64,000 nucleotides of DNA from Leifsonia sp. CL147 (GCF_900114565.1 NZ_FOTM01000017.1:19922-83921); one strand, 5' to 3'; counted from the first letter of the stretch, positions 43,429 to 53,568 are shown. Translations and numbers: made by a program. The notes: generated by a model not told the origin, from the letters alone.

Positions 43429-44190
43429 GTGAGTTCAGAGCGGATGCGCGATCGCGCCCCCGGCGCAGCCGTGATGGAGCACGTGGTGCGGCTCCGGGAG
43501 GCGTTCCCGGGCCGATCGGCGCTGGCCCGCGCGTTCGGGGCCGACCCGCTTCCCGCTGAAGCGCATCCCTGGTTCGCGGGGGCATTGGGCGAGCGCGAGG
43601 TCGGCGCAGCGCTGGCGCGCCTGCCGGGTGGATGGAGCGCCTTCCACGCGGTTCCGGTCGGCTCCGGGGAGGCGGATGTCGACCATCTCATCGTCGGTCC
43701 CGGTGGTGTGTTCGTCGTCAATACGAAGCATCACCGCGGAGCACGGCTCACGGTGTACGAGCGGTCGATTCTCGTCAATGGCGTGAAGCAGCCGTACCTG
43801 CGGAACGCGGATCTCGAGGCATCCCGGGTACGCGGCCTGCTGCTGCGCACCGGAATCAAGACGCGCGTGCATCCGGTCATCGCGGTGGTCGGGGCCAAGG
43901 AGGTGCGCTTCCGGCAGCACCCGGCGCACGCGACAGTGCTGCGGGCGGAGACGCTCGTCCGCTGGTTGTCGCGACGGCCGGCCGCTCTGGATGCGGACAC
44001 GGTGGCGCGCGCCGCGCAGCTGTTCGACGACCCGGCGACGTGGCGAGCCGTGGAGTCGCGTCCGGGCACCCTCGAGCGGTTCGACGCCATCGCGCGCGAG
44101 GTGAACACGGCGCGCTTCGTGCGCGCGGGGTGGGGCCTCGCCGGCGCGCTCGGCGTGATCGCCGTCGCGCTGTCGATCCTGCCGCACTGA
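43429..44190 (+). CDS. NERD-domain membrane protein
   Basis: 253 residues from a GTG at 43429 (an earlier GTG at 43402 is possible). The nuclease-related domain (about residues 50-150) shows LGEREVGAALARLPGG, DVDHLIVGPGGVFVVNTKHHRGARLTV and VNGVKQPYLRNADLEASRVRGLL. The C-terminus has one transmembrane helix (WGLAGALGVIAVALSIL). NERD proteins are predicted nucleases with a restriction-endonuclease-like fold; here it is membrane-bound with the domain in the cytoplasm. TACGTT ends 7 bases before the GTG. Confidence 0.85.
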   Translation: MSSERMRDRAPGAAVMEHVVRLREAFPGRSALARAFGADPLPAEAHPWFAGALGEREVGAALARLPGGWSAFHAVPVGSGEADVDHLIVGPGGVFVVNTKHHRGARLTVYERSILVNGVKQPYLRNADLEASRVRGLLLRTGIKTRVHPVIAVVGAKEVRFRQHPAHATVLRAETLVRWLSRRPAALDADTVARAAQLFDDPATWRAVESRPGTLERFDAIAREVNTARFVRAGWGLAGALGVIAVALSILPH

Positions 44191-44208
44191 GGGTCGTGGC
44201 TGGAGCCG

Positions 44209-44283
44209 GTGGGCGATCGCTCGGGCGAGGTGGGCCGTCGCTCAGGCGAGGTGGGCTGCCGGTCGGGCGAGGTGGGCCGTCGT
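44209..44283. repeat. 21-bp tandem repeat at the end of the AlaX-like gene
   Basis: Three full units (44209, 44230, 44251) and a 12-base partial unit close to GTGGGCCGTCGCTCGGGCGA plus one base. Two copies lie outside and the rest inside the coding end of the minus-strand gene, where they encode AHLARPAAHLA. Array expansion has probably moved the stop codon. Confidence 0.9.
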
Positions 44284-45141
44284 CCGCATCGTGAGGGCGA
44301 GCGCACCCTCCGTCTCGGCGAGCTCGAGCCGGACGTCCGCGCCCGACAGCTCGGTCAGCGACCGGAGGTGCGTCCCACCGCACGGGATCTCGACCGCGCC
44401 GCCGGGCAACTCAGCGCGCCAGCGACGGCGGTCGCCGAGGCCGAGAGCGCCGGGATCGCGGACGATCGAGACGTCGGCGCCACCACCGATCCACGCTGCG
44501 AGGGTGCGGTCGACGGCGGCGGACGCCTCCTCCCGTAGCCCTGCGAGGTCCGCTGCGGCGAAGCCCTTCTTCCGCAAGCTCTTGCCGATCCGGTACTCGT
44601 CCACCGAGCCGCCTTCGAGGATGCGGGAGCTCACGATGGCCAGCTGGTCGAAGTTCGGACGGCCTCGTGCATCCACAGGCACATCCTTCGTCCACAGGCC
44701 GGACAACGCTTCGTTCAGCGCGAGCGAGGCGAGGTGGCAGGCCGTGTGACCGGCCGAAAGCGCTCGCCTGCGCTCGGGCTCGACCCGCACGACAGCCGCC
44801 GCGCCCGGTTCGATCCCCCCGGCATCCTCCACGAGGTGGCACACGACGAACGCCCATCCCTCTGTCCCGGTGCGCACCGGCGCATCGCCGACGTGCAGCA
44901 CGGTGCCGTCAGTGGCGCCGACGACAGCGTCCACGACGGCGTACGACCGGCCGTCGACGAACAGGGTGCCGACGTCCGCCGGCTGATCCGGCCACACCGG
45001 GTCGACGGGATGAAAGGCCGTCCGGTCCAGGAGGACGGCGGCGCGTCCGTCCGGGAGCGGCTCGACGTGGACGACGGCGCCGGTGGAGGTGAGGTCGCCG
45101 TCCGGATAGGTGACGACCGTGTCGATGCGGGGCAGGCTCAT
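44242..45141 (-). CDS. AlaX-like alanyl-tRNA editing protein
   Basis: 299 residues. The N-terminal beta-rich part resembles the AlaRS-linked domain (VLLDRTAFHPVDP...). The editing site is seen as SAGHTACHLASLALNE (HxxxH) and IPCGGTHLRSLTEL (CxxxH), together the zinc site of AlaX proteins that hydrolyse Ser- or Gly-tRNA(Ala). The tail AHLARPAAHLA comes from a 21-bp repeat. TAGGCT lies 6 bases before the ATG. Confidence 0.86.
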   Translation of the reverse strand: MSLPRIDTVVTYPDGDLTSTGAVVHVEPLPDGRAAVLLDRTAFHPVDPVWPDQPADVGTLFVDGRSYAVVDAVVGATDGTVLHVGDAPVRTGTEGWAFVVCHLVEDAGGIEPGAAAVVRVEPERRRALSAGHTACHLASLALNEALSGLWTKDVPVDARGRPNFDQLAIVSSRILEGGSVDEYRIGKSLRKKGFAAADLAGLREEASAAVDRTLAAWIGGGADVSIVRDPGALGLGDRRRWRAELPGGAVEIPCGGTHLRSLTELSGADVRLELAETEGALALTMRTTAHLARPAAHLA

Positions 45142-45260
45142 CCCTCCAGCCTAGGTCGACGCGTCAGGGTGGATCCGGTGCGTAACTCGGCGAAGGCTTT
45201 CGCAACAGGTCGTCATGTTCCTGGCAACGCTACGTGCGGGCACGGTAGAAACGATCGATC

Positions 45261-45542
45261 ATGTCCCGCATCTTCACGAGCAAGTTCAGCCCGGGCCGCG
45301 CCCGCTGGGAGCTGGTCGTCAGCCCGCAGGGCGACGTCTACGCGTTCCCGCTCACGCTGCCGCTCGCGCAGCGGCAGGCGCGCGGCGGCCATCGGCGCTA
45401 CCTCGTGGGGCGGGTCAGCAAGGGCGGGGAGGCGTGGACGGCCGCAGGCCCATCGGGCCTGGTGTACGGGACGACGTTCCCGTCGCTTCCGTCCGCACTC
45501 GAAGCGATAGCGGACGAGGTGGACCTGGCCCCCGTGCCCTGA
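45261..45542 (+). CDS. Small hypothetical protein
   Basis: 93 residues from MSRIFTSKFSPGRARWELVV. Pattern of small basic beta-rich actinobacterial proteins (AQRQARGGHRRYLVGRVSKGGEAW). No motif, signal or membrane segment. It stands alone, followed by a repeat-rich non-coding stretch. Function unknown. Confidence 0.6.
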   Translation: MSRIFTSKFSPGRARWELVVSPQGDVYAFPLTLPLAQRQARGGHRRYLVGRVSKGGEAWTAAGPSGLVYGTTFPSLPSALEAIADEVDLAPVP

Positions 45543-45886
45543 CGGCCCTGTCGCGGGGGCCGTGCGGCCGGGCGGCCGGGGCCTCCGTGCGGCTGGGGCC
45601 TCCGGGCGGCTGGCCGTCCGAACGCTCGCACGCTTCGCGCGCTTCGTCGAGGGGCGCGTGCCCTTTCGCCGAAGTGCTCGTTGTTGCACGCGCGTGCGGC
45701 GTGTCGGCTGCAACAACGAGCACCTCGGCGGAGGGAAGGCCTCGCCGGGACCGGGCGGAGGGGGCGGGCGGAGGGACCGGGCGGAGGGGGCGGGCAGGCG
45801 GAGGGACCGGGCGCAGGCGGCGGGACCGGGTGGAGGGGCGGGCGGAGCAGCAGGGGTCGGGCAGGGTCGAGGGTGGAGGGGCGGCC
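45543..45886. other. GC-rich repeat-bearing intergenic region
   Basis: About 340 bases between the 93-residue gene and sufU (convergent). It holds one copy of a 64-bp palindromic element (45667-45730) and purine-rich GGGACCGGGCGGAGGGG-like iterations at 45750-45880. No gene is supported. Confidence 0.75.
45667..45730. repeat. 64-bp palindromic element, copy A
   Basis: 22-base arms (CGCCGAAGTGCTCGTTGTTG... and its reverse complement) separated by a 20-base centre ending GTGTCGGC. Nearly identical arms; the centre differs from copies B-E (GCGCGTGCGGC instead of CGGCGCTCGGC). It is the only copy outside the 47945-48530 array. Confidence 0.92.
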
Positions 45887-47879
<1,993 letters not shown>

Positions 47880-47944
47880 CGCCCCGGGCGCTAACGTCAC
47901 GCGCGCGGACGCCCCTCCCCCGTGCGCGGGGGCTCACGCCCCTT

Positions 47945-48008
47945 CGCCGAGGTGCTCGTAGTTGCACCGGCGCTCGGCGTGTCGCCTGCAACAACGAGCA
48001 CCTCGGCG
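47945..48008. repeat. 64-bp palindromic element, copy B
   Basis: Arms CGCCGAGGTGCTCGTAGTTG(CA) and (TG)CAACAACGAGCACCTCGGCG, 22 bases each with one mismatch, around CCGGCGCTCGGCGTGTCGCC. First of four in the array. Confidence 0.95.
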
Positions 48009-48085
48009 AAAAGGTCGCGTCCTTCGGCGAAGCGTTCGCACCCTTCGTGGGGGCCCGGCTCCCTGCGCCGGGGTCCGCATCCCTG

Positions 48086-48149
48086 CGCCGAGGTGCTCGT
48101 AGTTGCACCGGCGCTCGGCGTGTCGGCTGCAACAACGAGCACCTCGGCG
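48086..48149. repeat. 64-bp palindromic element, copy C
   Basis: Same arms as copy B; centre ends GTGTCGGC. Starts 141 bases after copy B. Confidence 0.95.
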
Positions 48150-48157
48150 AAAAGGTC

Positions 48158-48241
48158 GCGTCCTTCGGCGAAAAGGTCCGTCCTTCGGCGAAGCGTTCGC
48201 GTCCTTCGGCGAAGCGTTCGCGTCCTTCGGCGAAGCGTTCG
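48158..48241. repeat. 21-bp minisatellite between palindromes
   Basis: Three identical units beginning CGTCCTTCGGCGAAGCGTTC (48179, 48200, 48221), preceded by a diverged unit and followed by a fragment. Single units also follow copies B and D. It shares the core GGCGAA with the outer edge of the palindrome arms. Confidence 0.9.
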
Positions 48242-48306
48242 CACCCTTCGTGGGGGCCCGCCTCCCTGCGCCGGGGCCTGCGTCCCTGCCGGGGCCCGTG
48301 TCCCTG

Positions 48307-48370
48307 CGCCGAAGTGCTCGTAGTTGCACCGGCGCTCGGCGTGTCGCCTGCAACAACGAGCACCTCGGAG
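48307..48370. repeat. 64-bp palindromic element, copy D
   Basis: As copy B, with A for G in the left arm (CGCCGAAG) and CGGAG at the right end. Both changes weaken the outer stem. Centre ends GTGTCGCC, as in copy B. Confidence 0.95.
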
Positions 48371-48466
48371 AAAAGGTCGCGTCCTTCGTGGGGGCCTGCG
48401 TCCGGGCGCCGGGGGCCGCGTCCGTGCGCCGGGGCCTGGGTCCGGGCGCCGGGGGCCGCGTCCCTG

Positions 48467-48530
48467 CGCCGAGGTGCTCGTAGTTGCACCGGCGCTCGGC
48501 GTGTCGGCTGCAACAACGAGCACCTCGGCG
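48467..48530. repeat. 64-bp palindromic element, copy E
   Basis: Identical to copy C over the arms and centre. It ends 66 bases before the alpha/beta hydrolase start, beyond which lies a G-rich stretch. Confidence 0.95.
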
Positions 48531-48596
48531 AGGGGAATGGGCGGCCGGGGGAAGGGCGGCGGGCGGGGAGGCGGGGAGGGGGTACGCTGGCGTGCC

Positions 48597-49400
48597 ATGA
48601 GCACGGTCACTTCGTCCGACGGCAGCAGCATCGCATACGAGATCGACGGGTCGGGACCGGTGGTGGTCCTGGTGGACGGCGCGATGTGCTTCCGCGACGC
48701 AGGTCCGATGCGGGCGATCGCCGCCGCACTGCGTGACCGCCTCACCGTCGTCCTGTACGACCGGCGTGGCCGGGGCGAGAGCAGCGACCGCCTCGCCGAT
48801 CCGTCCGCCCGGGCCGACGCTGTCGCCCGGGAGATCGAAGACCTCGGCGCGGTGATCGACGCCGCGGTAGGTCGCGCGGCCCTGTTCGGGATGTCGTCGG
48901 GCGGCGCGCTCGCACTGGCGGCTGCGGCCGGCCTCGGGCCCGACCGGGTCTCCCGCGTCGCGGTGTACGAGCCGCCCTTCCTGCCCGACCCCATGCTGTC
49001 GTCGGCCGAGGCGTACACCCGCGACCTGCAGGCCGCACTCGGGGCGGGCGACCGCGCGGGTGCTGTCGAGCTGTTCCTCCGCCGGGTGGGAGTTCCGGAG
49101 GAGGGCATCCAGGGGATGCGGAACGCGCCCTCCTGGGAGGCCTCCCTCGCCCTCGCTCCGACCCTCGCGTACGACGACGCCGCGATGGGCGACAGCCGTG
49201 TCCCGGACGAACTGCTGCAGGCAGTGACGGTGCCCGTGCTGGGCCTCGCCGGCGAGCAGTCCCCCGGCTTCCTGCGGAAGGGCGCCGAAGGAGTCGCCTC
49301 CGGCGCCCAGGACGGTGTCTTCGAGCTGGTCGCCGGTCAGACGCACGACATCTCGGGCGACGCCGTCGCACCGCACCTCATCCGCTTCCTCACGAGCTGA
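48597..49400 (+). CDS. Alpha/beta-fold hydrolase
   Basis: 267 residues from MSTVTSSDGSSIAYEIDGSGP. Features: VVLYDRRGRGESS, nucleophile elbow ALFGMSSGGALALAAA (Ser about 98), and the catalytic His in AGQTHDISGDAVAPHL. Typical of small esterase/haloperoxidase-like hydrolases; substrate unknown. TACGCT is 8 bases before the ATG. The open frame extends upstream through the palindromes, but that part is repeat translation. Confidence 0.88.
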   Translation: MSTVTSSDGSSIAYEIDGSGPVVVLVDGAMCFRDAGPMRAIAAALRDRLTVVLYDRRGRGESSDRLADPSARADAVAREIEDLGAVIDAAVGRAALFGMSSGGALALAAAAGLGPDRVSRVAVYEPPFLPDPMLSSAEAYTRDLQAALGAGDRAGAVELFLRRVGVPEEGIQGMRNAPSWEASLALAPTLAYDDAAMGDSRVPDELLQAVTVPVLGLAGEQSPGFLRKGAEGVASGAQDGVFELVAGQTHDISGDAVAPHLIRFLTS

Positions 49401-49652
49401 GCCCGAGCCGACCGAGCCCGACCCGGCCGAGCGCAAGCCGGCCGAGCCCGACCCGGACGAGCCCGAACCGGCCGAGCCCGACCCGGACGAGCCCGAGCCG
49501 GCCGAGCCCGAGCCGGCCGAGCCCGAACCGGACGAGCGCGAGCCGGCCGAGCCCGAGCCGCTGAGCCCGAGCCGGCCGAGCCCGAACCGGACGAGCGCGA
49601 GCCGGCCGAGCCCGACCCGGACGAGCCCGACCCGGCCGAGCCCGACCCGGCC
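49399..49652. repeat. 15-bp minisatellite
   Basis: About 17 units of GAGCCCGAGCCGGCC with third-position-like changes (A/C at the GAG/GAC/GAA positions); one unit is 14 bases. It starts at the hydrolase stop codon and ends 8 bases before the end of the transporter gene. On the plus strand it reads as an EPEPA-like peptide. Confidence 0.93.
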
Positions 49653-49659
49653 GGAACGG

Positions 49660-51060
49660 TCAGCCGCGCAGGGCATCGGCGTCCGCCGGCCTCCCGGCGA
49701 GGCCCCGGATCGGGGAGGCCGCCTGCTCGGCTTCGTGGTCCGGCCCGAGCGGGATGCCCGTGCGGTCGCGCAGGACGAGTGTCGCGAGCAGTCCCAGCAC
49801 GGTCATGCCCGCGAGGTACCAGGTCACCGACAGCGTCGTGCCCGTCGCCTGCACGAGAGCCGTCGCGATGGTCGGAGCGAACGCCCCGCCCAGGATGGCG
49901 CCGATCGCGTACGAGATCGACACACCCGAGAAGCGGATGGACGCAGGGAACAGCTCCGCATACAGCGCCGCCTGCGGCCCGTAGGTGAAGCCGAGTCCGA
50001 TGGTGAGGATCGCGAGCCCGAGGAACAGCATCCCCGCGGTGCCGGCGTTGACCAACGGGAACAGCGCGAACACGCCTGCCAGCAGCAGGATCCAGCCGGC
50101 GATGTAGGTGGTCCGGCGCCCGATGCGGTCGCTCACCCACCCGGCGAACCAGGTGGCGAGCAGCCAGGTGACGGCGGAACCGGCGACCGCCCACAGCACC
50201 GGCCCGCGCTCGAGGCCCAGGGGTCCGTCCGGGTTGGTCGCGTAGTTCTGGATGTAGCCGCCGGTCGTCATGTAGCCGACCGCGTTGTTCCCCGCGAAGA
50301 CGAAGGCGGCGACGACCACGAGCAGCGCGTGCCTGCGGAACACCTGGACGATCGGCATGCGGGTGCGTTCCTTGCGCTCGGCGAGCTCCGTGAACACCGG
50401 GCTCTCCTCGACACGGCGGCGCACCCAGTACCCGATCAGGATGAGCACGACCGAGAGCAGGAAGGGCACCCGCCATCCCCACGCGAGAAACGCGTCGCCC
50501 GGCGCGATGAGCGTCATCGCCGCCATGGCGCCGGATGCGAGCAGGAGCCCGAGCGGCACTCCGATCTGCGGCGAGGCGCCGAAGAGGCCCCGCTTCGCGG
50601 TCGGCGCGTGCTCGACGGCCATGAGGACCGCCCCACCCCATTCCCCGCCGGCGGAGACTCCTTGAAGCACCCGGAGGAGGACGAGGAGGATGGGCGCCGC
50701 GACACCGATCGCCTCATACGTCGGCAGGAGCCCGACCAGAGCCGTGGCGAGGCCCATCAGGATGAGCGTCAGCACGAGGACGACCCGGCGGCCGTAGCGG
50801 TCGCCGAGGTGACCGGCGAGGAAAGCACCGAGCGGGCGGAACAGGAAGCTGACGCCGACCGTCAGGAACGACAGCAGCGTGGCGACCTGCGGCCCGGCCG
50901 GAGCGAAGAACAACTGGCCGAAGACCAGTCCGGCGGCCGAGGCGTAGATGAAGAAGTCGTACCACTCGACGGTGGTGCCGATGACGGTTGCGAAGACGAC
51001 TCGGCGGCGGTCCCTCTGGGAACGGATACTGCCCGTGGGCGTGAAGGTGGATGCGCTCAT
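49660..51060 (-). CDS. MFS metabolite:H+ symporter (MHS family), probable aromatic acid transporter
   Basis: 466 residues, twelve transmembrane helices. MHS-family features: FATVIGTTVEWYDFFIYASAAGLVF (helix 1), GHLGDRYGRR between helices 2 and 3, RVLQGVSAGGEWGGAVLM and LYAELFPASIRFSGVSISYAIGA. It is likely to import an aromatic acid such as 4-hydroxyphenylacetate, because its promoter region shares an operator-like site with the hpa operon (51121). The TA pair lies between it and hpaH. Confidence 0.9.
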   Translation of the reverse strand: MSASTFTPTGSIRSQRDRRRVVFATVIGTTVEWYDFFIYASAAGLVFGQLFFAPAGPQVATLLSFLTVGVSFLFRPLGAFLAGHLGDRYGRRVVLVLTLILMGLATALVGLLPTYEAIGVAAPILLVLLRVLQGVSAGGEWGGAVLMAVEHAPTAKRGLFGASPQIGVPLGLLLASGAMAAMTLIAPGDAFLAWGWRVPFLLSVVLILIGYWVRRRVEESPVFTELAERKERTRMPIVQVFRRHALLVVVAAFVFAGNNAVGYMTTGGYIQNYATNPDGPLGLERGPVLWAVAGSAVTWLLATWFAGWVSDRIGRRTTYIAGWILLLAGVFALFPLVNAGTAGMLFLGLAILTIGLGFTYGPQAALYAELFPASIRFSGVSISYAIGAILGGAFAPTIATALVQATGTTLSVTWYLAGMTVLGLLATLVLRDRTGIPLGPDHEAEQAASPIRGLAGRPADADALRG

Positions 51061-51120
51061 CGTTGGTGGTTCTCCCGGGTTGCGACGACATTGTCACGGA
51101 GCGGCGCTCCGATTCCGGCA

Positions 51121-51132
51121 ATGATATACGAT
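51121..51132. promoter_or_regulatory. Predicted GntR operator upstream of the MHS transporter
   Basis: ATGATATACGAT matches the palindrome ATCGTATACGAT at 10 of 12 positions. It continues as TATACGATTTCGCAT, 14 of 15 identical to the site at 53592-53606. It lies 60 bases before the transporter start. Confidence 0.7.
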
Positions 51133-51169
51133 TTCGCATTCGGCGCAATGGGGCGATGAGAGCTGCTCT

Positions 51170-51616
51170 TCACGCGCGGCGCATTCCCGACCGAGAGCCG
51201 GCCGTCGTCTCCCAGGGACTGAAGAGCGGGACATGGAAGGTCTCGAAGTCCCGGATATTGCGCGTCACCACGGCCAGTTTGCCGACCTCGGCCGTCGCCG
51301 CGATCAAGGCATCGCGCTCCGGCCGCGGATCGGGCAGGTGGTACCCCGCAGCAACTCCGGCCACTTCGTGGTCGACCGGGAGGATGCGCTCCGAGAAGAT
51401 CATGTACACGTCGTCGATCCACCGCCGGAGGTCGGCACCCTGTTCGGGGTCGATGCGTTCTCTGCGCGCGGCGCCGAGCTCGATCTCGAACACCGTGATC
51501 GCCGAGAGATACAGCGAGTAGGGGTTCTGAGCCTCCAGCCACGAGACGACACCCGGGTCCGCTCGGTCGGGTCGACGCGTAGCCGCGAGCACCATGGTGT
51601 CGAGCAGCCACTTCAC
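51170..51616 (-). CDS. PIN-domain toxin (VapC type), second module
   Basis: 148 residues. WLLDTMVLAATRR (first Asp), TVFEIELGA (Glu), ERDALIAATA (Asp) and TRNIRDFETF (last Asp) are the PIN residues. It is of the FitB/StbB-like length. It overlaps the antitoxin by 4 bp and lies inside the hpa cluster. Confidence 0.9.
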   Translation of the reverse strand: MKWLLDTMVLAATRRPDRADPGVVSWLEAQNPYSLYLSAITVFEIELGAARRERIDPEQGADLRRWIDDVYMIFSERILPVDHEVAGVAAGYHLPDPRPERDALIAATAEVGKLAVVTRNIRDFETFHVPLFSPWETTAGSRSGMRRA

Positions 51617-51858
51617 AGGTCGAGCTCCCTGGCCTCGATGGTGGCGCGCGGGAACTCCATATCGAAATCGCCCCGCTCATCCTGTCGGAGCAGTTCCACC
51701 ACGTTGCGCAGCGGCCCGGTCAGCCGCTCGTACTCGGCGAAGGTCAGCAGGACGAAGGAGGGCTCGCCGCGATCGGTGATGATCAGCGGTTCAGTCGCGG
51801 CGCTGCGCTTGGCGGCGGACACGTCTTGATTGAAGGCACGTGCGGTCACGATCGCCAT
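51613..51858 (-). CDS. Phd/YefM-type antitoxin, second module
   Basis: 81 residues. MAIVTARAFNQDVSAAKRSAATEPLIITDRGEPSFVLLTFAEYERL, a Phd/YefM DNA-binding fold, then a helical tail. GGGAGG lies 4 bases before the ATG. A perfect 18-bp palindrome (51876-51893) lies in its promoter region. Confidence 0.9.
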   Translation of the reverse strand: MAIVTARAFNQDVSAAKRSAATEPLIITDRGEPSFVLLTFAEYERLTGPLRNVVELLRQDERGDFDMEFPRATIEARELDL

Positions 51859-51875
51859 ATCGCCTCCCGGGTGGT

Positions 51876-51893
51876 TGTAGCTACGTAGCTACA
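51876..51893 (-). promoter_or_regulatory. TA operator, perfect 18-bp palindrome
   Basis: TGTAGCTACGTAGCTACA reads the same on both strands and contains GTAGCTAC twice in overlap. It lies 17 bases upstream of the antitoxin start and 27 bases before the next operator. Typical autorepressor site. Confidence 0.85.
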
Positions 51894-51920
51894 TTAGCAT
51901 GCGTGGCGCGGGAGTACGGG

Positions 51921-51932
51921 AAGATATACGAT
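51921..51932 (+). promoter_or_regulatory. Predicted GntR operator upstream of hpaH
   Basis: AAGATATACGAT has the TATACGAT core and matches the full palindrome at 9 of 12 positions. It lies 44 bases before the hpaH GTG. Confidence 0.6.
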
Positions 51933-51976
51933 CCACTCGGGACCTGTCCCGCCTCCGACGCCGAAGGGAGCCCTCC

Positions 51977-52762
51977 GTGCTCGACCGTCCGACCATCCAG
52001 GCCATCGCAGCTGAGCTCTCGGCAGCAGCCCGCGACCGTGCGACGGTCCCCTTGCTCAGCACCCGGCACCTGGAGATGACCGTCGAGGACTCGTACGCGG
52101 TGCAGAAGGTGTGGGTCGAGCAGGGCATCGCGACGGGTCGCCGCCTCGTCGGACGCAAGATCGGCCTGACGTCGAAGGTGATGCAGCAGGCGACCGGGAT
52201 CACCGAGCCGGACTACGGCGCCATCTTCGCCGACATGGTCTACGAGACGGGATCCGTCATCCCGTTCGACCAGTATTCGAACGTGCGTATCGAGGTGGAA
52301 CTCGCGTTCGTCCTGGCGGAGCCGCTCACCGGTCCCGACGTCTCTCTGTTCGACGTGCTGAGCGCGACGCAGTACGTCGTCCCGGCGCTCGAGATCCTCT
52401 CCTCGCGCATCGAGCTGCCCGGACGCACCATCGTCGACACCATCGCGGACAACGCCGCGATGGGCGGCATGGTCGTCGGCGGCCGGCCCGTGGCGGTGGA
52501 TGCGGTCGACCTGCGCTGGGTCGGCGCCCTGCTGTACCGCAACGAGACGATCGAGGAGTCCGGCGTCGCCGCTGCGGTGCTCGACCATCCCGCCACCGGC
52601 GTCGCCTGGCTCGCGAACAAGCTCGCCCAGCACGGCACACGCCTGGAAGCCGGCGACATCGTCCTGGCCGGCTCCTTCACCCGCCCGTTGTGGGTGGAGC
52701 GCGGCGACACCATCCACGCCGACTACGGAACCCTGGGAGCGATCACATGCCGATTCAGCTAG
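51977..52762 (+). CDS. hpaH: 2-oxo-hept-4-ene-1,7-dioate hydratase
   Basis: 261 residues from GTG at 51977, with GAAGGGAG 6 bases upstream; an ATG at 51899 is open but would overlap the operator. Family features: LVGRKIGLTSKVMQQATGITEPDYGAIF, metal-binding VELAFVLAEPL, GAL(L)YRNETIEESGVAAAV and GDTIHADYGTLGAI. It adds water to the C7 intermediate in homoprotocatechuate breakdown (the MhpD/HpcG fold). It overlaps hpaI by 16 bp. Confidence 0.92.
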   Translation: MLDRPTIQAIAAELSAAARDRATVPLLSTRHLEMTVEDSYAVQKVWVEQGIATGRRLVGRKIGLTSKVMQQATGITEPDYGAIFADMVYETGSVIPFDQYSNVRIEVELAFVLAEPLTGPDVSLFDVLSATQYVVPALEILSSRIELPGRTIVDTIADNAAMGGMVVGGRPVAVDAVDLRWVGALLYRNETIEESGVAAAVLDHPATGVAWLANKLAQHGTRLEAGDIVLAGSFTRPLWVERGDTIHADYGTLGAITCRFS

Positions 52763-53568
52763 AGCCGACCCCGACCTTCGCCGCCCGGCTCCAGAGTGCC
52801 GACCGCACCCTGTACGGGATGTGGTCGTGCGCCGGAAGTCCGCTGGTGGCGGAGATCTGCGCCGGAAGCGGACTGGACATCGTCCTCGTGGACGGCGAGC
52901 ACTCCCCCATCGGCCTGGAGTCGATCCTCGCCCAGCTGCAGGCGATCGCCCCGTACCTTGCGGTCCCGATCGTGCGCGCTCCGATCGGTGAGCCGGTCGT
53001 GCTCAAGCAGCTGCTCGACCTGGGCGCTCAGAACGTCGTGGTGCCGATGGTCGACAGCGTCGCTCACGCGGAGGCGATGGTGCGCGCGGTCCGCTATCCG
53101 CCGCACGGCGTCCGCGGCGTGGGGAGCGCCCTGGCCCGTTCGTCCCGGTGGAGCCGCATCCCGGACTACCTCGCCCGCGCCCACGACCTCGTCTCGCTGA
53201 CGGTACAGATCGAAACCGCCGACGGGCTCGCAGCCGCCGCAGACATCGCGGCCGTGGATGGCGTGGATGCGGTGCTCGTCGGACCGGCGGACCTCGCCGC
53301 CTCGCTGGGCATGCTCGGGCAGCAGAACCACCCGGACGTGGTCGCTGCGGTCGAGAGCGTGATCGAGGCCGGTCGCTCCGCGGGAACGCCGGTCGGGGTG
53401 AACGCGTTCGACCCGGCCACCGCGGATCGCTATGCAGCGGCGGGTGCGGCGTTCGTCCTCGTCGGCGCGGATGTCACCCTTCTGGCACGCGCGTCGGAGG
53501 CCCTGGCCGAGCGCTTCCTGGGCGACGCTTCCGGGTCCTCCGGCTCTGTCCCCGCGGCGGCCTACTGA
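52747..53568 (+). CDS. hpaI: 4-hydroxy-2-oxoheptanedioate aldolase
   Basis: 273 residues from ATG at 52747. Class II HpcH/HpaI aldolase motifs: VDGEHSPIGLESI, PIVRAPIGEPVVLKQLLDLGAQNVVVPMV, QIETADGLAAA (metal Glu) and LVGPADLAASLG (metal Asp). It releases pyruvate and succinic semialdehyde, the last carbon-splitting step of the pathway. Confidence 0.93.
   Translation: MPIQLEPTPTFAARLQSADRTLYGMWSCAGSPLVAEICAGSGLDIVLVDGEHSPIGLESILAQLQAIAPYLAVPIVRAPIGEPVVLKQLLDLGAQNVVVPMVDSVAHAEAMVRAVRYPPHGVRGVGSALARSSRWSRIPDYLARAHDLVSLTVQIETADGLAAAADIAAVDGVDAVLVGPADLAASLGMLGQQNHPDVVAAVESVIEAGRSAGTPVGVNAFDPATADRYAAAGAAFVLVGADVTLLARASEALAERFLGDASGSSGSVPAAAY

Larger units (their letters stand above)
47880..48596. 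other. Non-coding repeat array region
   Basis: About 700 bases with no supported gene. Four copies of the 64-bp palindrome and a 21-bp minisatellite fill it; blocks such as CCCTTCGTGGGGGCCCG and CCCTGCGCCGGGG recur between palindromes. Open frames run through on both strands, but only because of the repeat period and high GC. Confidence 0.85.

Noticed and set aside
47945..48530. Possible CRISPR array
   Set aside because: The repeats are 64-bp near-perfect palindromes with uneven 77-157 bp spacers that are themselves repetitive, and no cas genes are present.
47934..49676. Minus-strand frame of about 580 codons through the palindromes and the hydrolase gene
   Set aside because: It translates repeats and the antisense of the hydrolase. 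The hydrolase has an intact catalytic triad on the plus strand.
51899..51976. Upstream ATG extension of hpaH
   Set aside because: It would lie across the predicted operator, and the N-terminus is Arg-rich and not conserved. The GTG at 51977 has a good ribosome site.
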